Positions 47,613 to 56,339 of a DNA stretch of 64,000 bases are shown here, in pieces. A model generated the notes under the pieces. That model saw only the letters and a list, made by a program, of their open reading frames with translations, was not told where the DNA came from and searched no databases. The DNA is from Flavobacterium notoginsengisoli (GTDB lineage Bacteria; Bacteroidota; Bacteroidia; Flavobacteriales; Flavobacteriaceae). Location: assembly GCF_014207905.1 (NCBI RefSeq), contig NZ_JACHLB010000001.1, forward strand, positions 994,723 to 1,058,722. Reading direction: 5' to 3'. A program made the position numbers and the translations under genes. Positions within the stretch are counted from its first letter, which is position 1. The number at the start of each line of letters is the position of its first letter.

Positions 47613-48476
47613 TTATCCTAAATAAGTTTTAAGGATTTTACTTCTAGAAGTGTGTTTCAATCTACGGATTGCTTTTTCTTTAATTTGACGAACACGCTCA
47701 CGAGTTAAGTCGAAAGTTTCTCCAATTTCTTCAAGAGTCATTGGGTGCTGATCGCCAAGACCAAAATACAAACGTACAACATCTGCCTCTCTTGGAGTTA
47801 GTGTTTCTAAAGAACGTTCGATTTCAGTACGAAGAGATTCGTGAATTAATTCTCTATCAGGATTTGGAGATTCTCCAGAACGCAATACGTCATAAAGGTT
47901 AGAATCTTCACCTTCAACAAGAGGTGCATCCATAGATAGGTGACGTCCAGAGTTTTTCATAGACTCTTTTACGTCATTTACTGTCATGTCAAGTTCTTTT
48001 GCAATTTCTTCAGCAGAAGGCGGACGCTCGTTAGATTGCTCTAATAATGCGTACATCTTGTTGATTTTATTGATAGAACCAATTTTATTTAATGGTAAAC
48101 GTACAATACGAGATTGTTCAGCTAAAGCTTGAAGAATCGATTGACGAATCCACCATACAGCGTAAGAAATGAATTTGAAACCACGAGTTTCATCAAAACG
48201 TTGAGCTGCTTTAATTAAACCTAAGTTTCCTTCATTAATTAAATCCGGAAGAGTTAATCCTTGATTTTGATATTGTTTAGCCACAGATACTACGAAACGT
48301 AGGTTGGCTTTTGTTAGTTTTTCTAAAGCTCTTTGATCACCAGCCTTTATTCTTTGTGCTAATTCTACCTCTTCATCAGCGGTAATTAGGTCAACTTTTC
48401 CAATTTCTTGTAGATATTTATCTAACGATGCAGTTTCACGATTAGTTACCTGCTTGGTGATTTTAAGTTGTCTCAT
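47613..48476 (-). CDS. rpoD: Primary RNA polymerase sigma factor (Bacteroidota RpoD)
   Basis: A 287-residue sigma-70 protein: short region 1.2 ([22 protein letters not shown]), region 2 with [30 protein letters not shown] near 83-112, region 3, and region 4 with the [23 protein letters not shown] near 247-266. It lacks region 1.1 and the non-conserved region, as expected for the primary sigma of this phylum, which reads TTG/TAnnTTTG promoters. The ATG is preceded by GGGAG, a purine-rich Shine-Dalgarno-like element that most neighbours lack. Confidence 0.97.
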   Translation of the reverse strand: MRQLKITKQVTNRETASLDKYLQEIGKVDLITADEEVELAQRIKAGDQRALEKLTKANLRFVVSVAKQYQNQGLTLPDLINEGNLGLIKAAQRFDETRGFKFISYAVWWIRQSILQALAEQSRIVRLPLNKIGSINKINKMYALLEQSNERPPSAEEIAKELDMTVNDVKESMKNSGRHLSMDAPLVEGEDSNLYDVLRSGESPNPDRELIHESLRTEIERSLETLTPREADVVRLYFGLGDQHPMTLEEIGETFDLTRERVRQIKEKAIRRLKHTSRSKILKTYLG

Positions 48477-48564
48477 GTTGTTGTCTCCCTATTTTTTAAA
48501 GTGTACAAATGGTTATACGTAAAGAGTGTCAAAAAAGTTACAATTAATTAGAAAAAAAATAAAA

Positions 48565-48597
48565 AAAAACTCCAAAGCATTGATGCAGTGGAGTTTT
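48565..48597 (-). terminator. Terminator of the four-gene outer-membrane operon
   Basis: ACTCCA / TGGAGT arms flanked by A and T runs; on the minus strand a long T-run follows. 21 bp after the stop of the plug-like protein gene. Confidence 0.75.
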
Positions 48598-48618
48598 TAA
48601 GAGGCATTATTTTGAATT

Positions 48619-50370
48619 TTAATTTGATGAGATGTCTTTTATTTCAATATAATCTTTAATTGAAACGGGATTTCCTTTCTCTGTAAAACCTTCCATGCTG
48701 ATTTCATAAGTTCCAGAAAGATCAGAAGTGAAAAAAGTTATAGATTTTCCGTTGCTAAAATCTAATTCTGGATTCCAAAATAATTGACTTCTGTAATCTG
48801 GAATTCTTTCATATTTGGCGCTATCAGCGTAATCAGCTTTATAATATGATTTTTTTAATGATGGTCTTAAAAGTGCTGGTTTTAAGATATAATTTTCTTT
48901 TTGTGGACTAACATAATTACCTTCTTCGGTAATAATACTAACTATTCCGTTAAAGACTTTTGGTCCAACATAATATCCTCCAGTTAGAACGTTGATACTA
49001 CGTACATTGTCCATGTTGTACGTAAAAAGTTCGTTTACATTTTGGAGCATTAAACCATCAATAATAACTAATGCTGGTTCTGGAGACTGAAACGTTGTAC
49101 TGTAATCTACCACATGTAGACTATAATTTTTGCCATTTTGTTTATAAGAAACTACTGTCGCAATTTCGATGATGGTTTCTTTTAAAGTAGGAAATCGGGT
49201 AAAATCTTTAAGATTATACTCCTTTGCAAGTGGTGAATAAAACGGATCTATTTTTTCTGGTTTTATAATGCTATCTGTTTTGTTCAAATAATAAGCATTT
49301 TCAATTTGACTAGCAATTGATCGTTCTAGCAATGTTTCTTTAAATTCAATTGGTAATCTAAAATTAGGCTGAAATGACAGTTTGTAATATTCTGGCTCAT
49401 TCATTTTGTCTAATTCTATAGTGAAGCTTTCTTTTTGTTCTCCTAAAACTTGTAAAACAGTTTCATTGCCAACATAATTTTTATCTAAATTGAATGTAAA
49501 ATGACCTGCAGCATCTGTTTTTACTACTTTAAAAGCAAATGATTTTCCTGTTAGAGATAAAGCCACGTTGATGTTTTGAACACTTGAAGAATTGTCTTTA
49601 GGAATAATTCTACCAGAAATCATTTCTCCACGAAGTTCTGGAAGAATTATTTTCTCTTTTGTATTTAAAGTTTCAATGCTGCCAGAGTTTTTATAGAATT
49701 CGCTGGCAGTTGGCTGTTTTGTAAAAGACAAATTGTCTATTTTTCTAACAGAAAGAGAATAATTTCCTTTTTCTGGAACTGCATTCGCGGAAGCAATTTC
49801 TAAAACAACTTTTTCTCGATTTGAAAAGGTTTTTTTATTTACGTTTATTTTGAAATTGTTGTCTACTAGCTCTTCTTTATTAATAGGTGATGCTGTCAGT
49901 AGAATTGCTTTTTCTGATGTAGTATTTACTGTAGTGTTTTTATCTTTTACGACATTAGTCTCAGCAACCTCATAAGGATTTATGATTTTTACATCTGTTT
50001 GGAAGATTTTAGAAGTAGACGAATTTAAAGTCCAATTGGTGTATCCTATCAGTTTATAATTTCCTGTTTTTACTGTCGTTGGAATGAAAAAATCTCCCGA
50101 TGCGCTACTGTTTTCTAAACGTAATTTGTTTTTAAAAACAACATTGCTGTGACTATCTACAAGTTCTACATAAGCTATTTTGCTAATTGTACTTGGCGTT
50201 TTGTCTGTATTTTTTAAGCAATAGATTTTGTATAATAAAGTTTCTCCAGAAACAAATGTGGTGGCATTTGCATGGATAAATAAGGTTTCATTTAGAGAAA
50301 CCTCTTGAGCTACAATCTGTTTTGTATTGATAAGCAATATCAATAATAAAAGGTATTTTATTCTTTCCAA
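48619..50370 (-). CDS. Periplasmic/outer-membrane protein with MG2-like and TonB-plug-like domains, no barrel
   Basis: A 583-residue protein with signal peptide (LLLLILLINTKQIVAQ). Residues 25-120 resemble a macroglobulin MG2 domain (ANATTFVSGETLLYKIYCL). A carboxypeptidase-regulatory-like beta-sandwich lies near 250-320, and near 440-500 there is a TonB-plug-like stretch (PALVIIDGLML, VRSINVLTGGYYVGPKVFNGIVSIIT) but no beta-barrel follows. The end (LFWNPELDFSNGKSITFFTSDLSGTYEISMEGFTEKG) is again a beta-sandwich. The start is a TTG at 50370 overlapping the DUF4249 gene by 13 bp. Role unknown; linkage suggests it works with the receptor two genes upstream. Confidence 0.78.
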   Translation of the reverse strand: MERIKYLLLLILLINTKQIVAQEVSLNETLFIHANATTFVSGETLLYKIYCLKNTDKTPSTISKIAYVELVDSHSNVVFKNKLRLENSSASGDFFIPTTVKTGNYKLIGYTNWTLNSSTSKIFQTDVKIINPYEVAETNVVKDKNTTVNTTSEKAILLTASPINKEELVDNNFKINVNKKTFSNREKVVLEIASANAVPEKGNYSLSVRKIDNLSFTKQPTASEFYKNSGSIETLNTKEKIILPELRGEMISGRIIPKDNSSSVQNINVALSLTGKSFAFKVVKTDAAGHFTFNLDKNYVGNETVLQVLGEQKESFTIELDKMNEPEYYKLSFQPNFRLPIEFKETLLERSIASQIENAYYLNKTDSIIKPEKIDPFYSPLAKEYNLKDFTRFPTLKETIIEIATVVSYKQNGKNYSLHVVDYSTTFQSPEPALVIIDGLMLQNVNELFTYNMDNVRSINVLTGGYYVGPKVFNGIVSIITEEGNYVSPQKENYILKPALLRPSLKKSYYKADYADSAKYERIPDYRSQLFWNPELDFSNGKSITFFTSDLSGTYEISMEGFTEKGNPVSIKDYIEIKDISSN

Positions 50371-51566
50371 AATGAAGGTATTATATTAGACGCAAATGTT
50401 GTACAATCTCCACAAGCAGCCTCTACCATCGTAAAGGTTGCAGATCCTTCGCCGGCTATATAGGTAATGGCGTTGTTTTGTATACCAGAAATTAAAAGAG
50501 GTCCATCGCAGGGAGGATCTGTGTTAAGTTGAAAACAATATCTATATGAAATATTTTCACACGGGTTCAAATACGCTGGAGTATTTGTTGGCGGAAATAA
50601 ATCGGTGTAATTAAAAAAGATTCTTTGGGATGAAACTGATGTGACATCAAAATAGCCTATCACTTTTTCGTCTACATTACTGGTACATCTTATATTGCCC
50701 GAAAGTACTCCTGGCTGTTTTGGCGATAAAACACTAGAAGAAGTTGCCATTTCTTTCATGATTTTATGAAAAGAATAAGCTTCTTGATTTTCTACATATT
50801 GTCTCACTAAAATGCTATATCTCTGAGCAATGATGTAATCATCTTCTCTGATGAATCTTACAGGAAAATTAACGCGATCTTCAGTTAAATTGTTTGTAGA
50901 AGTAACGATTATGTCTGTATTCTTTTTGGTCGCATAACAGACTTTTTTGTTCGGATCGTTATCTTCTCGCACAGATATTGATTGTGGTCCTGTAACGATA
51001 GCTCTTTCAGAAGACCATTTTGGAGCTACAATTTTATAAGTTTCTTCATATTCATATCTATAATATTTTGAAGTTCTCGTTGGGTCGTAGCTATTTACAT
51101 TAATTTGAACGCCAAGTCCTTCTTTGTCTTTTGTAACAGCAGTTGGAACAATTTCGGTAATCTGACTTACTGTTGTTAAAGTTTGATTCGATGATTCATA
51201 TACTTTACCGTCTTTAGTTTTCACTTCTAAGTGATATTGTCTTCCAGCAAGGGCTTGGAACTCTGTTTCAGAAACATATCTATCAGATTGCTCTACGAAG
51301 TTGTATTGATTGTTAAGATTATCTTTTACAATAACTGTCGCTCCGGATACAGTAGTTATTCCTTCATCTTCAAAACGAGCAGTTTTAGTAATCTTTATTT
51401 CTTGTTTTTTAAGTTCATTAGTTATCGTAGCTTCAATAACTATAGCTTCTTCGTAAGTATTGGTCTGTAAATTATAAGTTTCTGTACAACTACTAATCAA
51501 TAAGCTTAATAGAAGTAAAAGAATAATTTTACTTGAGTATTTGGTTTTTATAGCTTTTTGATACAT
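50358..51566 (-). CDS. DUF4249-family lipoprotein
   Basis: A 402-residue lipoprotein (LLLSLLISSCTETYNL) with the DUF4249 pattern: EEAIVIEATITNELKKQEIKITKTARFED, TVSGATVIVKDNLNN, AGRQYHLEVKTKDGKVYES, followed by a beta-rich body with several cysteines near the C-terminus (NPCENISYRYC, DPPCDGP, AACGDC). Such proteins are commonly encoded beside TonB-dependent receptors in Bacteroidota. It starts 3 bp after the receptor gene. Confidence 0.85.
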   Translation of the reverse strand: MYQKAIKTKYSSKIILLLLLSLLISSCTETYNLQTNTYEEAIVIEATITNELKKQEIKITKTARFEDEGITTVSGATVIVKDNLNNQYNFVEQSDRYVSETEFQALAGRQYHLEVKTKDGKVYESSNQTLTTVSQITEIVPTAVTKDKEGLGVQINVNSYDPTRTSKYYRYEYEETYKIVAPKWSSERAIVTGPQSISVREDNDPNKKVCYATKKNTDIIVTSTNNLTEDRVNFPVRFIREDDYIIAQRYSILVRQYVENQEAYSFHKIMKEMATSSSVLSPKQPGVLSGNIRCTSNVDEKVIGYFDVTSVSSQRIFFNYTDLFPPTNTPAYLNPCENISYRYCFQLNTDPPCDGPLLISGIQNNAITYIAGEGSATFTMVEAACGDCTTFASNIIPSFWKE

Positions 51567-51569
51567 TTT

Positions 51570-54347
51570 TTAAAATTTAAAATTATAAGTTATACTTGGA
51601 ACAGGAATTGAGAAAATAGATGTTTTATAAGCTTTTACCTGTCCGCTCTCTGTTGCAAAATAAATTGAGTAAGGATTATTTCTGCCTAAGACATTGTAAA
51701 CAGAAATGTTCCAGAAACTATGCGCCAGCTTTTTAATTTTATGATTCCCTTCAATGTTAATTCCGATGTCTAGACGAATGTAATCTGGAATTCTGTATTT
51801 ATTTCTATCACTATATAAAGTGTATTCTGCATTTCCATATTGATAAGTTCCGATAGGATACGTAATTGGGCGTCCTGTTTGGTACATGAAATTAGTAGAA
51901 ATACTATAACGCTTTGTAAATTTATAATTTAAAACAGTGCTTAAATCATGCGGTTTATCAAAATTAGCAGGGAAGAAGTCGCCATTATTAATTCTTTCAG
52001 AATCAAATTTACTATCCAGTTTTATAAGTGTTCTAGAATAAGTATATCCAATCCATCCATTTAATCTACCAACATCTTTTCTAAGTAAAAATTCTACTCC
52101 ATAAGCTTTTCCATCGCCTTGCAACAGCTGCGTTTCTATAGCTTCATTTAATAATAGATTTGCGCCAACTTTATAATCCATTATATTTTTGGATGTTTTG
52201 TAATATCCTTCTAAGCTAAGTTCAATTTCATCGTCAAATATGTTTTTGTACAAACCAAGAGAATATTGTTTACCGCTTTGAGGTTTTACATTCGTATTAG
52301 ATAATGTCCAAGTGTCTGTTGGAGATTGTGTGGTGTTGTTTGATAAAAGATGAATATATTGTCTCGTTTGATCAAAACTTGCCTTTATAGAAAAGTCTTT
52401 TCTGAAAAAATAACGAGCAGAAATACGAGGTTCTATTCCTCCGTAAGTTTTCATTACTTCAAAATTTCCATAGTGTTTTGTGTCAATAAGCGTTCCTTCA
52501 TTTAGTGGAGCATCATCTTCATAAATATGCTGATTGGCTTCTCCTAAAGCAGCATAAAAAGAATAGCGCAATCCTAAATCAATTTCTAATTTATCATTCA
52601 ATTTAAAGTTATCTGCGATAAAAATAGCCGATTCTAAACCTTTCTCTTTATCAATATTAATTGGAGCTAACAGTGATTCAGGGTCTTTAGGATTTTGATA
52701 ACCAGGATTTACATTGTACAATTTACTTGATATTCCATAGTTGATGTTATGCTTTTCATTATAAGCATAATTGAATTTCATCATCACCTGCGTTTCATTG
52801 ATTTTATATCCAAAATCAAAAGCATTTACATCACGACTATCGTAGTCGATATTGAATCGATATTCGCTATTAGTGAAGATTAAAGATGATTTGTTTTTTT
52901 TATCATATGTGTGATCCCATTTCGCAGAAATAAGTCGGTTGCTGTATTTGTACAAAGAATCCGAACTTATTCTAAAACGGTCTTTACTGTAATAAGCAGT
53001 TGCTTCTACAGCGTTATTTTTGTTTATCGTATTGTTGTATTTCAAGAAAACATCATAAAATCCAGCTTCACTATTTTTTAAATCTTCATCGTCTAAAGAT
53101 TTTAAAATCCAGTCAGAATAAGTTGCTCGAACTCCAGCAAGAATACTTGATTTGTTTTTCTGAATTGGCAATCCTACCGTAATATTAGTGGTTATAGGTC
53201 CAACAGAACCTTCTCCAGAAACCTTTTCGGCATTACCATTTTTGGTACTAATATCAAAAACAGAAGACAAACGCCCTCCAAAATCTACAGGAATACTTCC
53301 TTTATAAATATCTGCTTTTTTGGTAACATAAGGATTTATCGCAGAGAAGAAACCTAAGAAATGTTGCGGATTATAAAGTACAGCATTGTTCAAAAGAATC
53401 AAATTCTGATCTTCTTTACCGCCTCGAACATTAAATCCTGCAGAACCTTCGCCAGTAGTTTTGATTCCTGGAAAAGTAGTCGCAATTTTAAAAAGATCAC
53501 GTTCTCCAAGTATCAGAGGGACATTTTTTACCGCTTCGATATCAATAGATACTAAACCGGAAACAACAGTTTCGGTAATTCTTTTTCCTCTTTTTTTAAT
53601 GACAACTTCGTCCAGCTGGTTTCTGTCTTCGTGAATCTCAAAATCAAGAGTTCCATCATTATAGACCATTACGGTCTGCACTTTCTTTTTGTAATTAATT
53701 GATTTTATTTCTATAACATTAATTCCAATAGGCATTTGAAGGCTGTAATGTCCTTCATTGTCACTAACGGTGCTAATGTTTTTATTGCGTATTTTGATGT
53801 TGACATTAGATTCAGGTTTGTTAGTCGCAACATCTCTAATGTAACCAGATAAAACGCTGGTTTTTTTATCCGTAATATCAGACTCCTTGCCAATAAATAT
53901 GATGCTGTTATTTTTCTTAGAACTGATACTATTTAAAGAATCATACTGCTGATAAAAAACAGGATTCTGAGCTCTTCTGCTAATTTGATTGGCAGAATCA
54001 TTGGCTTCAGGGAAATAATTTGCAGGCAATTTGTCATGAATGCTGCTATTACTCGTTAAGATTACTTTCTTTTTTAAAACAAAAAAATTGAGATTCGTAT
54101 TGGTGAATATTTTGCTTAAAATTTCATCAATAGAAACATCTTTATAACTGGCAGTATATAGCGTTTTGTTGGCTTTTATCCATTCTGAATCGAAATAAAA
54201 ACGGTAAGATGATGATTTTTCAATAGTTTGAATAACAGTCGTCAAGTCTGCGTTTTTCAATTCGATTGATAACTTCTCATCGGTATTTTGAGCAAAAAGG
54301 AGTTGATTGTAAATAAAGGCAAATAGAATAAGTAGAAATTTTCTCAT
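51570..54347 (-). CDS. TonB-dependent outer-membrane receptor with N-terminal STN domain
   Basis: A 925-residue protein: signal peptide (FAFIYNQLLFAQ), STN secretin/TonB short domain (about 24-105, LSIELKNADLTTVIQTIEKSSSYRFYFDSEW), carboxypeptidase-regulatory-like domain (about 165-245, LSGYIRDVATNKPESNVNI), plug (about 265-375, GERDLFKIATTFPGIKTTGEGSAGFNVRGGKEDQNLILLN is the start region) and a beta-barrel ending in a terminal Phe. Typical of receptors for nutrients or metal complexes; STN often means signalling to an ECF sigma/anti-sigma pair, but none is nearby. Central gene of a four-gene operon. Confidence 0.92.
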   Translation of the reverse strand: MRKFLLILFAFIYNQLLFAQNTDEKLSIELKNADLTTVIQTIEKSSSYRFYFDSEWIKANKTLYTASYKDVSIDEILSKIFTNTNLNFFVLKKKVILTSNSSIHDKLPANYFPEANDSANQISRRAQNPVFYQQYDSLNSISSKKNNSIIFIGKESDITDKKTSVLSGYIRDVATNKPESNVNIKIRNKNISTVSDNEGHYSLQMPIGINVIEIKSINYKKKVQTVMVYNDGTLDFEIHEDRNQLDEVVIKKRGKRITETVVSGLVSIDIEAVKNVPLILGERDLFKIATTFPGIKTTGEGSAGFNVRGGKEDQNLILLNNAVLYNPQHFLGFFSAINPYVTKKADIYKGSIPVDFGGRLSSVFDISTKNGNAEKVSGEGSVGPITTNITVGLPIQKNKSSILAGVRATYSDWILKSLDDEDLKNSEAGFYDVFLKYNNTINKNNAVEATAYYSKDRFRISSDSLYKYSNRLISAKWDHTYDKKNKSSLIFTNSEYRFNIDYDSRDVNAFDFGYKINETQVMMKFNYAYNEKHNINYGISSKLYNVNPGYQNPKDPESLLAPINIDKEKGLESAIFIADNFKLNDKLEIDLGLRYSFYAALGEANQHIYEDDAPLNEGTLIDTKHYGNFEVMKTYGGIEPRISARYFFRKDFSIKASFDQTRQYIHLLSNNTTQSPTDTWTLSNTNVKPQSGKQYSLGLYKNIFDDEIELSLEGYYKTSKNIMDYKVGANLLLNEAIETQLLQGDGKAYGVEFLLRKDVGRLNGWIGYTYSRTLIKLDSKFDSERINNGDFFPANFDKPHDLSTVLNYKFTKRYSISTNFMYQTGRPITYPIGTYQYGNAEYTLYSDRNKYRIPDYIRLDIGINIEGNHKIKKLAHSFWNISVYNVLGRNNPYSIYFATESGQVKAYKTSIFSIPVPSITYNFKF

Positions 54348-54352
54348 ATGGT

Positions 54353-55099
54353 TTATTTTTCTGTAAGTAATAGAGATGCATTGATGTGTTTAAGTAAATT
54401 GATCATAAACTGATCATTGTCTGATTTTCTAATCCCTCTATTCATTGCATAAAAATCATTAATCTGTTTTTTTTGGTTTGGAAATATTTTTAGAATTTCA
54501 CTTTTGCTATTACTAGTATAATAGGTGTTTTTGTAAAAAATAAAATAAGTATTGCTTTCGATAAAATTGGAATATACTTTATTGTCAACCGTTTTATTTT
54601 CAAGTTTTTTGAAGTGTTTGATATAGAAATTAAAGCCTTCTCTAAGAGCTGTAACTTCATAATAACCAGTAGTTAGTTCTGGTAATGGCGAGACTTTTTT
54701 ATTTAGATTGACAAAGTTTCTACCATTTATAGTAAAAGCGCTTGTTTTGTCTTGAATCAAAGAAATGCTAGAGTATTTAGATTCTCCATGCGGGCTAAAT
54801 ATCAATTCATCTTTGTACAGGCCATATTTTAGGTTTACATCAAAATAGGTTTGTCCTTCATAGGTCACCGAACCTTTTCTGAAATCATTCGAAATATAAT
54901 ACATATTATTGCCATCAATTGTATTATAAGGGTCTTTGTAGGCGTAACCATTGCTGATGCCTAAATTTTCTATGCCAACTGTATTGTCAAATAAATTGTG
55001 TATTGATTGTTCTTTAGCGTTTTGGCTGTATAAATTGGAAATGTTTAAGAATAATCCAAATATTGCTATAAGGATGTACTTTTTTTTGTGATTTTTCAA
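54353..55099 (-). CDS. Exported protein of unknown function, first gene of the receptor operon
   Basis: A 248-residue protein with signal peptide (ILIAIFGLFLNISNLYSQ) and a mostly beta body (YYISNDFRKGSVTYEGQTYFDVNLKYGLYKDELIF, GYYEVTALREGFNFYIKHFKKL). The start is a TTG at 55099 with no ATG in frame upstream. A TACATTTG box (complement of 55129-55136) fits a -7 promoter element. It is 5 bp from the receptor gene. I do not recognise a family; a surface or periplasmic partner of the receptor is a guess from linkage. Confidence 0.7.
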   Translation of the reverse strand: MKNHKKKYILIAIFGLFLNISNLYSQNAKEQSIHNLFDNTVGIENLGISNGYAYKDPYNTIDGNNMYYISNDFRKGSVTYEGQTYFDVNLKYGLYKDELIFSPHGESKYSSISLIQDKTSAFTINGRNFVNLNKKVSPLPELTTGYYEVTALREGFNFYIKHFKKLENKTVDNKVYSNFIESNTYFIFYKNTYYTSNSKSEILKIFPNQKKQINDFYAMNRGIRKSDNDQFMINLLKHINASLLLTEK

Positions 55100-55272
55100 G
55101 GAATATTCTGTTTTTGGATTGATGTTTCCAAATGTATTAAAAATATATTTTAAAAAGCGAACGGTAAATGTTAAAATGTAATAAAAAAGTGATATTATTT
55201 AATTGAAAAAGCTTGATTTTGCTGTATAAATAAGTTAAACGCTGTTAAATGATGGTTAAGAAAACAGGGTTT

Positions 55273-56235
55273 TTAAAATAGTAAATCTACTTGTGAATTT
55301 ATCTTTTCTATATAATAATCTATTTTTCTAATAGCTCTATTAAAGAAAAGATTTTGCTCTTTAATACCCGATTTTCCGAGTGGAATAGAGTTGATAATCT
55401 GCTGTTTAAAAAACTGATGCACATTTTTACAGCTTTCTTCATTGTCTGTAATAAAATAGCCTAAAAGCGTGTAAGGGACAAACATTGTCAGTTTGTTATC
55501 AGTCTCTATAAGCATGTTATTGTTGAGTAAAATAAGTTCGTTATAGTAAATAGAAAACGTATCATTAGACTCGTTGCATTTTGTTCTTATTAAGTTGATA
55601 ATTCTTTTTAAATCAATACAAAGTGCATTGGCATTTTTTAGATTTAAGAGCCCAGCTTCATAAAAATAAAGAATTTGCTGTAAACTGCTGTTTATGGTTG
55701 TGTCGTTCCAGACTTCGTTTACGATTGTAGTTTCGTAGATTTTTTTTAGTTTTTGCATGTATTCTGTAAAAGATTCATCAATTACAAAATTCTCAAATGC
55801 TACTTTCTTTTGACTTGAATTTAAAAGGTTAAGCCATACAAAAGCTTTAAATTTTGATAAAATAGTGCCGTCCATAAAATAGAATAACGGAATATCTTTT
55901 GCTGAATAATAAAGCTCTGTTTTCTTGTTTTTTGTAAGCAATTCGATATTTTCAGCAGAAGATTTGAAATACTGAAGCATGTCTTTTAAATTCTCTATTT
56001 CAATTGTTTTTTCTACAATCACTTTTTCTTTATTAGAAAATAAATGATCCAACGAAATATTAAAATGACCAGCCAGTTTAATTGTTTCGTCTATAGAAAA
56101 TTTACTTTTTCCAGAAATTCTTCGATGCGAGGCGTCGTAGCTGATTTCTAAAACTCCAGCAATTTTATCTATCAATGAAGTAGAGTCTGAAATTTTCTGT
56201 CTAATTGCTTTTAAAAATAAATCTTGCGTTTTCAT
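55273..56235 (-). CDS. Helix-turn-helix regulator with unrecognised C-terminal domain
   Basis: A 320-residue protein. Residues 1-65 are an HTH region (IRQKISDSTSLIDKIAGVLEIS, then DASHRRISGKSKFSIDETIKLAGHFNISLDHLF) recalling BetR/Cro-type domains. The remaining ~250 residues are helical without signal peptide (MLQYFKSSAENIELL, FYFMDGTILSKFKAFVWLNLL, LYFYEAGLLNLKNANALCIDLKRIINLI) and match nothing I can name. I take the ATG at 56235; an in-frame TTG lies six codons upstream. It is divergent from the desaturase gene and a perfect 17-bp palindrome ends 2 bp before its start. Confidence 0.75.
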   Translation of the reverse strand: MKTQDLFLKAIRQKISDSTSLIDKIAGVLEISYDASHRRISGKSKFSIDETIKLAGHFNISLDHLFSNKEKVIVEKTIEIENLKDMLQYFKSSAENIELLTKNKKTELYYSAKDIPLFYFMDGTILSKFKAFVWLNLLNSSQKKVAFENFVIDESFTEYMQKLKKIYETTIVNEVWNDTTINSSLQQILYFYEAGLLNLKNANALCIDLKRIINLIRTKCNESNDTFSIYYNELILLNNNMLIETDNKLTMFVPYTLLGYFITDNEESCKNVHQFFKQQIINSIPLGKSGIKEQNLFFNRAIRKIDYYIEKINSQVDLLF

Positions 56236-56237
56236 AT

Positions 56238-56313
56238 TTTGCGATAATCGCAAATATAAGAAAATGTTTTATTGGTTTACGCAAATTGAAATGCGATAAA
56301 TGCAATAGGTTTG
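56238..56313. promoter_or_regulatory. Divergent promoters with two matching operator-like palindromes
   Basis: Minus strand (regulator): TTG (complement 56282-56284), 23-bp spacer, TATATTTG (complement 56251-56258). Plus strand (desaturase): TTG 56286-56288, 17-bp spacer, TAGGTTTG 56306-56313. A perfect palindrome TTTGCGATAATCGCAAA (56238-56254) overlaps the regulator's -7 box, and TGCGATAAATGCA (56292-56304), matching its core at 11 of 13 positions, lies in the desaturase promoter spacer. Autoregulation plus control of the desaturase is the inference. Confidence 0.6.
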
Positions 56314-56339
56314 CTTTGTAATTTTAAAAAGATATTTTT

